Below are positions 15,769-23,790 of a DNA stretch of 39,705 nucleotides, piece by piece. The notes beneath the pieces are model-generated. The model was given only the letters and a program-made list of their open reading frames with translations, did not search any database and had not been told where the DNA came from. Position 1 is the first letter of the stretch. Every line of letters begins with the position of its first letter. Origin of the DNA: JAUVHV01 sp964523875 (GTDB lineage: Bacteria > Omnitrophota > Gorgyraeia > JABMRG01); the NCBI GenBank assembly GCA_964523875.1, contig CAZGAS010000007.1, positions 1 to 39,705 on the forward strand, written 5' to 3'. Made by a program: the position numbers and the translations under genes.

Positions 15769-16815
15769 ATGTTGCAGATTGATATGATCATACATACGCT
15801 CGCTTTTAAATATGCCTTGGCAACAGGAGCGTTTGTCCTATTGGTTCTGATAGGTTTCTTTGCTAGAGGTATCATGCTAAGCCTGCTGAGTAAGGCTGTT
15901 CAGAAGACAGCTGTTCGCCTTGATGATATTATATTAGAAGCAGTAAAGGGCCCCTCTCTTATCTGGGTTCTTATCCCCGCGGTATATTTTTCTTTACAGA
16001 TACTTCCTGATTTTTCAGAACACTGGGCCTTAATAACAGATAGAATCTTTCTGGGCTTGATAATAGTATCGATAACATGGACCCTTGCAAATGGCATATC
16101 GAACTTGTTAGCTGAATACGCGGGCAAGGTGGCCCCAGCCCTGCCCATTACCAGCCTTACGCAGAATTTTATAAAACTTGTTATAATTATTATCGGGCTT
16201 ATGATACTCCTTGATTCATTAGGTGTAAAGATAACGGCCCTGATAACAGCTCTTGGTATAGGGAGTTTAGCAGTAGCGCTGGCGTTGCAGGATACGCTTT
16301 CGAATCTTTTTGCCGGCATTCATATACTTGTGGATAGGCCTGTGCAGATAGGGCAGTTTGTCAAGCTTGACTCAGGTGAGAAGGGTTACGTTACCCAGAT
16401 CGGATGGCGTTCTGTAAAGGTAAGGATGCTTGCGAACAATACAGTGATTATACCAAATTCCAAGCTTGTAAACAGCGTTCTTAGCAACTACTATTACCCC
16501 GAGAGTGAGCTTTCCGTACGCGTACAGGTAGGTGTACATTATAAGAGTGACCTGGAGCATGTTGAGAAGGTTACTATTGAGGTAGGTGAAGAGATTATGA
16601 AAAACACAGCAGGCGCGGTGGGCGATTTTAAGCCTTTTATAAGGTACCATACATTTAATGATTTCAGTATAGACTTTACAGTCATATTAAGAGCGAAAGA
16701 GTTTATGGATAATTATGTTATAAAACATGAATTTATAAAAGCGCTACATAAAAGATACAAGGCGGAAGGCATTGAGATACCGTTTCCAATCAGAACAATA
16801 CGCCAGGAGAAATAA
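15769..16815 (+). CDS. MscS-family mechanosensitive ion channel
   Basis: MscS channels open under membrane tension to release solutes on hypo-osmotic shock. The protein (348 residues) has about four N-terminal membrane segments. The pore helix and upper beta domain carry the family core: LGIGSLAVALALQDTLSNL (near residues 162-181), DRPVQIGQFVKL and VIIPNSKLVNSVLSNY (near 224-240). A mixed alpha/beta C-terminal domain completes it. The AAGGAGG site lies only three bases from ATG 15769; the next codon, TTG at 15772, has better spacing and could be the real start. The stop overlaps the otsA ATG by one base (TAATG). Confidence 0.93.
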   Translation: MLQIDMIIHTLAFKYALATGAFVLLVLIGFFARGIMLSLLSKAVQKTAVRLDDIILEAVKGPSLIWVLIPAVYFSLQILPDFSEHWALITDRIFLGLIIVSITWTLANGISNLLAEYAGKVAPALPITSLTQNFIKLVIIIIGLMILLDSLGVKITALITALGIGSLAVALALQDTLSNLFAGIHILVDRPVQIGQFVKLDSGEKGYVTQIGWRSVKVRMLANNTVIIPNSKLVNSVLSNYYYPESELSVRVQVGVHYKSDLEHVEKVTIEVGEEIMKNTAGAVGDFKPFIRYHTFNDFSIDFTVILRAKEFMDNYVIKHEFIKALHKRYKAEGIEIPFPIRTIRQEK

Positions 16816-18311
16816 TGGTATATACGAAAAAGAATCTACAAGATACAGTAAGGGAGATACTTGGTGATAGGCTGCTTGTAATCGTATCAAATCGAGAACC
16901 TTATATCCATAGCATGCGTGAAGGCAAGATCTACTGCAGCCGTCCGACAGGGGGCGCGGTTACCGCTCTTGATCCTGTTATGCGAGCCTGTGGCGGAGTC
17001 TGGGTTGCTTATGGTTCAGGAAACGCGGATAAAAAGACCGTAGATAGCAAGAATCATGTAAAGGTCCCTCCTGATAACCCTTCTTATACCTTAAGAAGGA
17101 TATGGCTAAGTAAAGAGGATGAAGCGGGCTACTATTACGGTTTCTCAAACAAAGGCCTATGGCCCCTATGCCATATAGCTTATACCAGGCCTGAATTTAA
17201 TGAGAATGAATGGCAGGATTATTATAGTGTAAATGAAAAATTTGTTGATGCCGTGCTTGAAGAGATAGGCTCAAGAAAGGCGTTCGTATGGGTACAGGAT
17301 TACCATCTGATGCTTGTGCCCCAGATACTTAAAAAGAAAAGGCCTGATCTAATAGTATCCCATTTCTGGCATATACCCTGGCCAAATTCAGAGGTATTCA
17401 GAATTTGCCCAAAACAGAAGAAGCTTATCGAGAGCCTTCTTTCAAATGATCTGCTGAGTTTTCATATACGTTACCACTGTGAAAATTTTTTCGATACAGT
17501 AGAAAAAACTCTTGAAGCCAGGATAGACAGGGAAAGATATTCGATTATTCATAATGGCCACGAGACACTTGTAAGGGCATTTCCGATAAGTGTTGATTTT
17601 AACGCTATTGAAAAGAAATCTGATACTCCGGAGATGAAAAAGCAGGTTGGCCCGCTTATTGAGGAATACAGCCTGCATGGGATAGATTACGTTATATTCG
17701 GACTGGATAGGATAGATTATACAAAAGGTATAATAGAACGCATAAGGGCCCTGGATAGATTCCTTGAAAAATATCCAAAGTACAAAGGCAAGGTTGTGCT
17801 TATACAGATAGGAGACCTTAGCAGAATACACCTCCAGGTATATAAGGATTTAAACGATGAGATAAACTCTGTGGTTGAAGAGGTAAACTGGAAGCATTCT
17901 ACGGAAAGCTGGGCCCCTATAATTATGGTAAGGCGCCACCTTGTCTTTGATGAGATACTTGCTTTTTATAAGTTGGCTAATATTTGTGTTGTGAGCTCTT
18001 TACACGATGGCATGAATATTGTCGCTAAAGAGTATATATCAGCAAGGACAGACGCGGACGGGGTTCTTCTGTTGAGCCAATTTACCGGTGCCGCGCGTGA
18101 ATTAAACGATGCGATATGCTTTAACCCTTTTGATATAGAAGAATTCGCTGATAAGATAAGACAGGCTATAGAGATGCCGGCAAAGGAGCGCAGGCAGAGA
18201 ATGATAGCGCTGCGCGAGGTAGTCTCTGAAAAGAATATATATAAATGGGCTGGTGATATAATCTCAGAATTCGGCAAAATACACAATGGCTCAGGGGCAC
18301 CAAGGGCCTGA
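16815..18311 (+). CDS. otsA: Trehalose-6-phosphate synthase (GT20)
   Basis: OtsA joins glucose from UDP-glucose to glucose-6-phosphate to make trehalose-6-phosphate. The 498-residue protein has the GT20 landmarks VSNREPY and PTGGAVTALDP at the N-terminus, WVQDYHLMLVP (near residue 158), HFWHIPWPNSE (near 183), DRIDYTKGI (near 298) and DGMNIVAKEY (near 397). Glucosylglycerol-phosphate synthase belongs to the same family, but the otsB-like phosphatase 11 bases downstream favours trehalose. It is coupled to mscS by TAATG, so channel and osmolyte synthesis share one transcript. Confidence 0.9.
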   Translation: MVYTKKNLQDTVREILGDRLLVIVSNREPYIHSMREGKIYCSRPTGGAVTALDPVMRACGGVWVAYGSGNADKKTVDSKNHVKVPPDNPSYTLRRIWLSKEDEAGYYYGFSNKGLWPLCHIAYTRPEFNENEWQDYYSVNEKFVDAVLEEIGSRKAFVWVQDYHLMLVPQILKKKRPDLIVSHFWHIPWPNSEVFRICPKQKKLIESLLSNDLLSFHIRYHCENFFDTVEKTLEARIDRERYSIIHNGHETLVRAFPISVDFNAIEKKSDTPEMKKQVGPLIEEYSLHGIDYVIFGLDRIDYTKGIIERIRALDRFLEKYPKYKGKVVLIQIGDLSRIHLQVYKDLNDEINSVVEEVNWKHSTESWAPIIMVRRHLVFDEILAFYKLANICVVSSLHDGMNIVAKEYISARTDADGVLLLSQFTGAARELNDAICFNPFDIEEFADKIRQAIEMPAKERRQRMIALREVVSEKNIYKWAGDIISEFGKIHNGSGAPRA

Positions 18312-18322
18312 TTGAGAATAGA

Positions 18323-19114
18323 TTGAAGTCTCTTATTTTAAACCTAAAACATATATCTGCAAGATTACCTAAAACAGGGCGCGTGTTGCTTTTCCTGGAT
18401 TACGATGGTACGCTAAGCCCCATTGTAAAAAAACCTGACCAGGCAACCCTGCCTTTAAAGACGCGCCAAGCCTTAAGCAAACTTGTTAATAATAAACGCA
18501 TAGTGGTCTCGATTGTAAGTGGCCGCGCGTTAGCCCAGGTTAAAAAGTTGGTTGGGCTAAAGGGTATATATTACGCGGGTTGTCACGGCCTTGAGATAGA
18601 AAAGATTGACAGCGCTTATTATTTTCCGGGGCTAGTTAAATTCAAGATACGGATAGATGCTATAAAGAGAAGATTGCAAATAGAGTTAAGTGATATAACC
18701 GGTTGGGAGATAGAAGAGAAGGGCATAATCTTCGCGTTACATTACAGAAGGGTAAAGGATAAAAATATCGAGAAGCTGAAGAGAAGATTTTATGATATTA
18801 CTATGCCCTATCGCGCGGGAGGAGAGATAGTCGCGGCAAAAGGAAAAATGGTGTTTGAGATAAGGCCCGCGCTTAATTGGGATAAGGGCAGATACTGTTT
18901 ATATCTTATGAAGAAACTTAAGCGCAAAGGCGAAAAAATAACACCTGTCTACATTGGTGATGACATGACTGACGAGACAGCCTTTAAGGTATTAAGGGGA
19001 AAAGGTGTTACCGTATTTGTAAAAGGAGAAAGAAAAACCTCGCTCGCGGAATATTATCTTGATTCCACAAGCGAGGTTAAAGATTTCTTAAGCCAGCTTG
19101 ACGATTGGTTTTAA
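18323..19114 (+). CDS. otsB: Trehalose-6-phosphate phosphatase
   Basis: OtsB dephosphorylates trehalose-6-phosphate to trehalose. The 263-residue protein is a HAD-family phosphatase with the catalytic DYDGTLSPI motif (nucleophile Asp26, acid/base Asp28), SGR near 65 and the metal-binding GDDMTDE near 213-219, plus a cap domain between them. A TTG start at 18323 is used, because no ATG or GTG gives the conserved N-terminus and an upstream TTG hits a stop. The stop codon overlaps the rpmB stop codon on the other strand (TTAA at 19111-19114). Confidence 0.93.
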   Translation: MKSLILNLKHISARLPKTGRVLLFLDYDGTLSPIVKKPDQATLPLKTRQALSKLVNNKRIVVSIVSGRALAQVKKLVGLKGIYYAGCHGLEIEKIDSAYYFPGLVKFKIRIDAIKRRLQIELSDITGWEIEEKGIIFALHYRRVKDKNIEKLKRRFYDITMPYRAGGEIVAAKGKMVFEIRPALNWDKGRYCLYLMKKLKRKGEKITPVYIGDDMTDETAFKVLRGKGVTVFVKGERKTSLAEYYLDSTSEVKDFLSQLDDWF

Positions 19115-19341
19115 ACAGCCTTTTTGACTTTACCATTTTTAATGCATTCAACGCAGACAACAATAGTCTTTTTGGTCTTTCCTACTACTGCCTTTATTTT
19201 TTGCAGATTAGGCATAAAACGACGTTTGTTAGTGCGAACTATTTTTTGGCCTACGCCACCTTTTCTCTTTGCCATACCGCGACGGGTTACCGTTCTTCCC
19301 GCTGTTGGGCCTTTGCCGCAGATTTCACATTTTCTTGACAT
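19111..19341 (-). CDS. rpmB: Ribosomal protein bL28, zinc-binding form
   Basis: The 76-residue product starts MSRKCEICGKGP and has the typical basic body and the VVCVECIKNGKVKKAV ending. Four cysteines (Cys5, Cys8, Cys63, Cys66) make a zinc-ribbon, so this is the zinc-containing C+ form. It is the only clear minus-strand gene in the window and is not linked to rpmG, its partner in many genomes. A GGAGG site precedes the ATG at good spacing, and a promoter lies upstream at 19381-19409. It converges on otsB with the two stop codons sharing bases. Confidence 0.97.
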   Translation of the reverse strand: MSRKCEICGKGPTAGRTVTRRGMAKRKGGVGQKIVRTNKRRFMPNLQKIKAVVGKTKKTIVVCVECIKNGKVKKAV

Positions 19342-19380
19342 ATTTAATAACCTCCTTGAGAATTGTCTTAAATTTGTGAT

Positions 19381-19409
19381 ATGATACCATAGTATTGGAT
19401 TATGCGCAA
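19381..19409 (-). promoter_or_regulatory. Sigma-70-type promoter of rpmB
   Basis: Read on the minus strand, TTGCGC (19409-19404) and TATCAT (19386-19381) are separated by exactly 17 bases. Transcription would start about 35 bases upstream of the rpmB start codon. The matches are moderate, but the spacing is ideal and the gene needs a promoter of its own. Confidence 0.6.
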
Positions 19410-19423
19410 GTGAAATTCATCAT

Positions 19424-19448
19424 AGAAAAGGGGACAGGCACCCTTTCT
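19424..19448. repeat. Small hairpin with GGGGACAGGCACC core before recG
   Basis: AGAAAAGGG and CCCTTTCT form near-complementary arms around a GACAGGCA loop (about 19424-19448). The GGGGACAGGCACC core resembles a repeat I have seen scattered in environmental genomes near REP-type transposases. It lies between the rpmB promoter and the recG start. Only one copy is visible here. Confidence 0.4.
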
Positions 19449-19460
19449 TAGGACTTGTCT

Positions 19461-21554
19461 ATGCGAGTAACGCGAGTAGTAGATATAGCAGATACATCAG
19501 CGCGGTACATAAAAGGGGTTGGCCCTGACAGGTTAAAGCTTTTAAAGCGGTTGGGGATATCTACAGTAAAAGACTCTCTCAAATATTTTCCCGCGCGCTA
19601 TGAAGACCGCAGTAATATAACGCCCATTTCTCAGCTTAAGCCCGATCTCTTCCAGACAACAAAAGGCAAGGTAGTCTCATCAAGTATTTTCAGGGCCAGG
19701 AAGTCTATGACAATATTTCAGCTCGTTGTCTCAGACGGTACTGCCAGGCTCTGTTGCCTTTGGTTTAGGCAGCCGTATATGAAAAAGTATTTCAAGGAGA
19801 ACGATGTAATAATATTATACGGTAAGATTCATAAAACTACAAAACTCCAGGTTATTCATCCTGAATATGAGATTATAAGAGACGAGTCAGGAGATGAGGA
19901 TACTGTTCACACGGGCAGGATAGTTCCTATATACCCTCTGGCATTAGGGGTTCATCAACGGAGTCTTAGGCGCATAATAAAGAATTCCATAGAGCAGTAT
20001 GCCTCTTATACTGACGAGATTATCCCTGTGCAGATACAGGCCAGGCATAAGCTTCTTGATATCTGTTCGGCTATCAAAAATATTCATTTTCCGGAAAATG
20101 ATAGCCAAAGAGAACGCGCAAGGAGAAGGATAGTCTTTGATGAATTTTTCCTCTTACAGCTTATTCTTGCCGTAAAAAGACATAGATTGAAAAATATGCC
20201 TGGTGGCAAGGCACACATGGTTGAGAAAGAGAGAGAAGAGAAATTTCTTAACGTCCTTTCCTTTAAGCCTACAGATGCCCAGAAAAGAGTATTAGAGGAT
20301 ATCAAGTCAGATATGACAAGTCCGCGGCCAATGCAGCGGTTGATACAGGGTGAGGTAGGCTCCGGCAAGACTTTTATAGCTGCTTATGGGCTATTTCTTA
20401 CAGTAATAAATAGCCACCAAGGTGCTATTATGGTACCAACAGAGATACTAGCAAGACAGCATTACCTTGCCTTTTGCGGTCTTTTTGCGCCGCTTGGCGT
20501 AACGGTAGCGCTTCTTACAAACAGTATGAAAAAAAAGGAAAAGGATGAAGTGCTTAAGTCCATTGCAACAGGTTCGGTTGATATAGTAGTTGGCACACAT
20601 ACGCTGATACAGAAAAGTATTGAGTTTAAAGATCTAGGGCTTTTGGTTATTGATGAACAGCATAAGTTTGGTGTTGAACAGCGAGGCGCGCTTAAGCCAA
20701 GAGCTGAAAATTATGATATGCTGGTAATGTCAGCAACTCCTATACCGCGTACAATGGCAATGACGTTATATGGAGATATGGATATATCGATTATTGACGA
20801 GCTTTGGCAGGGCAAGAGAAATGTTAAGACTATGTGGGTTGATAAGGCACGCATCAATAGGGTGTATGATTTTGTAAAAGAGCAACTTAAGGAGAAGAGG
20901 CAGGCGTATATAATATATCCTGTAATAGATGAATCTTCCGCGCTTAAGTCAGAGGGCGCCGCAAAGATGTACAAAAAATTACAGAATGAAATATTTCAGG
21001 ACTTCAAGGTTGGCCTGATACATGGCAGGCTCGATGATCATGAAAAGAGTGAGATTATGAGAGGCTTTAAGAAAAGAGAGATCGATCTGTTGGTCGCGAC
21101 TACTATTGTAGAGGTAGGAATAGATGTATCTAACGCCTCTGTAATGGTAGTAGAAAACGCGGAGCGTTTTGGCCTAAGCCAGTTGCACCAGTTAAGAGGC
21201 AGAATAGGCAGAGGGAAAGACGCGTCATACTGCCTGCTTGTTTCAGACGCAAGAACAGAAGAGGCAAGACAGAGGCTTGAAGCAATAGCGAATACAGAAG
21301 ATGGTTTTAAGATCGCGGAGCAAGACTTGAATATAAGGGGCCCTGGGGAACTTTTCGGAAAAAGACAACATGGACTCCCGGAGCTTGCTCTCGGGAACCT
21401 GGTATCTGATGTCGATATCTTAGAAGATGCCCGCAAGGAGGCATTTAATCTTGTAGCTGAAGATCCTAATTTTTCTAAGCCTTCTTACGCAGCCCTTAAA
21501 AAAGAGTTAAATGATAATTTTAAGGACAAATTTCATCTTGGCCTTATAGGTTGA
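19461..21554 (+). CDS. recG: ATP-dependent DNA helicase RecG
   Basis: RecG remodels stalled replication forks and branched DNA. The 697 residues include an N-terminal wedge (OB-fold) domain and a superfamily 2 helicase core with Walker A GEVGSGKT (near residue 300), the Walker B-like DEQHKFGV (near 401) and motif VI QLRGRIGRG (near 577). The C-terminal segment NIRGPGELFGKRQHG is a strong RecG marker. ATG 19461 is preferred over the TTG two codons earlier because AGGA at about 19450 is then well spaced. The length is normal. Confidence 0.95.
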   Translation: MRVTRVVDIADTSARYIKGVGPDRLKLLKRLGISTVKDSLKYFPARYEDRSNITPISQLKPDLFQTTKGKVVSSSIFRARKSMTIFQLVVSDGTARLCCLWFRQPYMKKYFKENDVIILYGKIHKTTKLQVIHPEYEIIRDESGDEDTVHTGRIVPIYPLALGVHQRSLRRIIKNSIEQYASYTDEIIPVQIQARHKLLDICSAIKNIHFPENDSQRERARRRIVFDEFFLLQLILAVKRHRLKNMPGGKAHMVEKEREEKFLNVLSFKPTDAQKRVLEDIKSDMTSPRPMQRLIQGEVGSGKTFIAAYGLFLTVINSHQGAIMVPTEILARQHYLAFCGLFAPLGVTVALLTNSMKKKEKDEVLKSIATGSVDIVVGTHTLIQKSIEFKDLGLLVIDEQHKFGVEQRGALKPRAENYDMLVMSATPIPRTMAMTLYGDMDISIIDELWQGKRNVKTMWVDKARINRVYDFVKEQLKEKRQAYIIYPVIDESSALKSEGAAKMYKKLQNEIFQDFKVGLIHGRLDDHEKSEIMRGFKKREIDLLVATTIVEVGIDVSNASVMVVENAERFGLSQLHQLRGRIGRGKDASYCLLVSDARTEEARQRLEAIANTEDGFKIAEQDLNIRGPGELFGKRQHGLPELALGNLVSDVDILEDARKEAFNLVAEDPNFSKPSYAALKKELNDNFKDKFHLGLIG

Positions 21555-21571
21555 TACTAGGTAGAAGGTAA

Positions 21572-21606
21572 AGGGGTTAGTATTAATTCTTACAACTTAC
21601 AACTAA
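21572..21606. repeat. Copy of the CTTACAACTTACAACT repeat before rsmD
   Basis: TTAGTATTAATTCTTACAACTTACAACT aligns with the right-hand unit of the ruvB-queH repeat (about 5686-5714), including an exact 14-base tandem TTACAACTTACAAC plus a diverged TTAATACTTAAT part. Both copies sit shortly before a gene start on the + strand. Confidence 0.6.
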
Positions 21607-21637
21607 ACACGGATATAACTTATGATAAAAGGATAAT

Positions 21638-22252
21638 ATGAGAGTAATTGCTGGAAAATACAGAGGCAGAAGATTGTTTATGCCTAAGGGCATAAGACCC
21701 ACAAAGGATAATGTTAAAGAGTCATTATTTAATGTATTGGCTGCTGGCCTTGAAGGCGCGCGAGTACTTGATCTTTTTTCGGGAAGTGGCTCTTTAGGCA
21801 TAGAGGCATTAAGTAGGTCCGCGCAAGAAGTGGTTTTTGTTGATAAAAGCAAGATATGTACAGATATTATTGACAAAAGTATAACAAGGATAATATCTAA
21901 CGAAGAATCAGCCAGCATCAGGATAGTTACTATGGACGCCTGTGCCGCTATCAGGCTTATGCACAGAGAAGAGAAGCAGTTTGATATTGTTATCCTGGAC
22001 CCTCCGTATAACAAATTTTCCCGATCTTCTGAAAAAGGCCCAGCCCCTGCCCAGTATAATAAAAACCGCATAAGAAAATGCTTGAAGTATATTACTGTAT
22101 ATGATATACTTCCTCATTCAGGTTTAGTAGCGGTCGAGCATTTTAAGAAAGAGAGCCTGCCTGCTAAAACCTCACACCTCAGATTATTACGCCAGCTTAA
22201 ATACGGCGATACCATAATAAGTATATATAAAAAGAAGGATAAGGATGACTAG
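21638..22252 (+). CDS. rsmD: 16S rRNA (guanine-966-N2)-methyltransferase RsmD
   Basis: RsmD methylates G966 of 16S rRNA in the small subunit. The 204-residue Rossmann-type methyltransferase starts MRVIAGKYRGRRL, has the SAM-binding box LDLFSGSGSLGIEALSR (near residue 44), and the catalytic DPPYN motif (near 117). A loop rich in Ser/Pro after that motif (SRSSEKGPAPAQ) is unusual but short. It overlaps coaD by eight bases, the common rsmD-coaD pairing. Confidence 0.94.
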   Translation: MRVIAGKYRGRRLFMPKGIRPTKDNVKESLFNVLAAGLEGARVLDLFSGSGSLGIEALSRSAQEVVFVDKSKICTDIIDKSITRIISNEESASIRIVTMDACAAIRLMHREEKQFDIVILDPPYNKFSRSSEKGPAPAQYNKNRIRKCLKYITVYDILPHSGLVAVEHFKKESLPAKTSHLRLLRQLKYGDTIISIYKKKDKDD

Positions 22253-22733
22253 CATAGCTATATATCCAGGAAGTTTTGATCCCCTTACTTATGGCCATAT
22301 TGATCTCATAAAGAGAGCGGCAAAGATATTCAAGAAAGTGATAGTAGCGGTTACTGATAACAGCTCTAAGAGCAGCTTTTTTACGCTTAAAGAGCGTCTT
22401 ATGCTTATAAAGCGCGTAACGGCAGATTTTGAGAATATCGAGGTTGACAGCTTCGAAGGTCTATCCATAGATTACGTAAGAAGTAAAGGTTCTTATGTTA
22501 TTATCCGAGGCGTCAGGATGATATCAGATTTCGAATATGAATTTCAGATGGCTCTTACAAACAGGCGCCTTAGCAAAAATGTGGAAACTATATTTTTGAT
22601 GCCTAATGAGTCCTACTCATATATTTCGTCAAAACTTATTAAAGAAGCGGCAGCCCTGGGCGCGGATGTAAGCTGTTTTGTGCCCAAGCTTGTGGCCGCG
22701 GCGATTAAGAAAAAGCTTTCAAAGAAAAAATAG
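22245..22733 (+). CDS. coaD: Phosphopantetheine adenylyltransferase CoaD
   Basis: CoaD adenylates 4'-phosphopantetheine to dephospho-CoA. The 162-residue protein has the nucleotidyltransferase T/HxGH motif in YPGSFDPLTYGH (Thr15 to His18), VIIRGVRMISDFEYE near residues 86-100 and the YSYISSKLIKEAA signature near 122-134. The length is typical. The start lies inside the end of rsmD, implying coupled translation, and pta follows after eight bases. Confidence 0.97.
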   Translation: MTSIAIYPGSFDPLTYGHIDLIKRAAKIFKKVIVAVTDNSSKSSFFTLKERLMLIKRVTADFENIEVDSFEGLSIDYVRSKGSYVIIRGVRMISDFEYEFQMALTNRRLSKNVETIFLMPNESYSYISSKLIKEAAALGADVSCFVPKLVAAAIKKKLSKKK

Positions 22734-22741
22734 AGGAGAGT

Positions 22742-23767
22742 ATGCTAAAAGTAATAGCGGAATTAAGGGAAAGGGCAAAAAAGAAGAGGCGCAAAATAGT
22801 GCTTCCTGAAGGTGAGGATATAAGGACAATTAAGGCCTCAGATTATATAAATCGTGAGAAGCTGGCAGACCTTATACTGCTGGGTAATAAAGATAGAATA
22901 GACGCTATTTGCAAAGAGCATGGATTGGATTTAAGCGGCGTAGAGATTATAGATCCTGTTTCCTCAAGAGAACTCAATGATCTTTCAAGCAAGCTTTACC
23001 AGATACGAAAACATAAGGGAATGGAAGCAGAAGACGCGAGAAAGCTTCTTATAGAAAAGCCTGTCTATTACGGAGCAATGCTTGTAAGAGAGAATAAGGC
23101 AGATGGTTTTGTGGCAGGAGCGATACATACCACAAGAGATGTAGCAAGGGCAGCGCTCTGGTGCATTGGTATATCACCGGAGATAAGAACTATGTCAAGC
23201 TCTTTTATAATGGTGCTTGAGGATGAATCTTTTGGTGAAGGCGGTGTTATCATATTCGCGGATTGCGGCATTGTGCCGGAACCATCTCCAAGGCAACTGG
23301 CTAATATAGCTATGTCAGCAAGCAGGCTTATGAAGAATATATTCGCTACTACACCAAAGATTGCGGTTTTAAGTTTTTCGACAAAAGGCAGCGGCGAGAC
23401 AGAAAAGACTGAAAAGTTAGTACGCGCAGTTGAGATAGCCAAGGAGAAATACCCCGATCTCATAATAGATGGCGAGCTCCAGGCAGATGCTGCGCTTGTG
23501 CCTGAGGTAGCTAAGAGGAAAGCTCCAGAAAGCTCTGTAGGCGGACAGGCAAATGTACTGATATTCCCAAACCTTGAATCAGGTAATATAGCTTATAAGC
23601 TTACAGAGAGACTCGCAAAGGCTCGTGCGTTAGGGCCATTATTACATGGAGTAGCAGCTCCCTGCAGTGACCTCTCGAGAGGATGTTCCGCGGAAGATAT
23701 TATTGATATAGTATGTGTAACATCTATGCGTTGCGCGTATAGTTATCATTCTAAGTCCAATAAGTAA
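22742..23767 (+). CDS. pta: Phosphate acetyltransferase
   Basis: Pta interconverts acetyl-CoA and acetyl phosphate. The 341-residue product is the short form without the N-terminal regulatory domain of E. coli Pta. The N-terminal LPEGEDIRTIKASDYI and the C-terminal ESSVGGQANVLIFPNLESGNIAYK regions are typical of the phosphotransacetylase family. ackA follows after 23 bases, so together they make acetate and ATP or, in reverse, activate acetate. A phosphotransbutyrylase is less likely given the ackA partner. A GAGGAG site precedes the ATG. Confidence 0.94.
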   Translation: MLKVIAELRERAKKKRRKIVLPEGEDIRTIKASDYINREKLADLILLGNKDRIDAICKEHGLDLSGVEIIDPVSSRELNDLSSKLYQIRKHKGMEAEDARKLLIEKPVYYGAMLVRENKADGFVAGAIHTTRDVARAALWCIGISPEIRTMSSSFIMVLEDESFGEGGVIIFADCGIVPEPSPRQLANIAMSASRLMKNIFATTPKIAVLSFSTKGSGETEKTEKLVRAVEIAKEKYPDLIIDGELQADAALVPEVAKRKAPESSVGGQANVLIFPNLESGNIAYKLTERLAKARALGPLLHGVAAPCSDLSRGCSAEDIIDIVCVTSMRCAYSYHSKSNK

Positions 23768-23790
23768 AATCCGGAAGACGGCATTAATCC

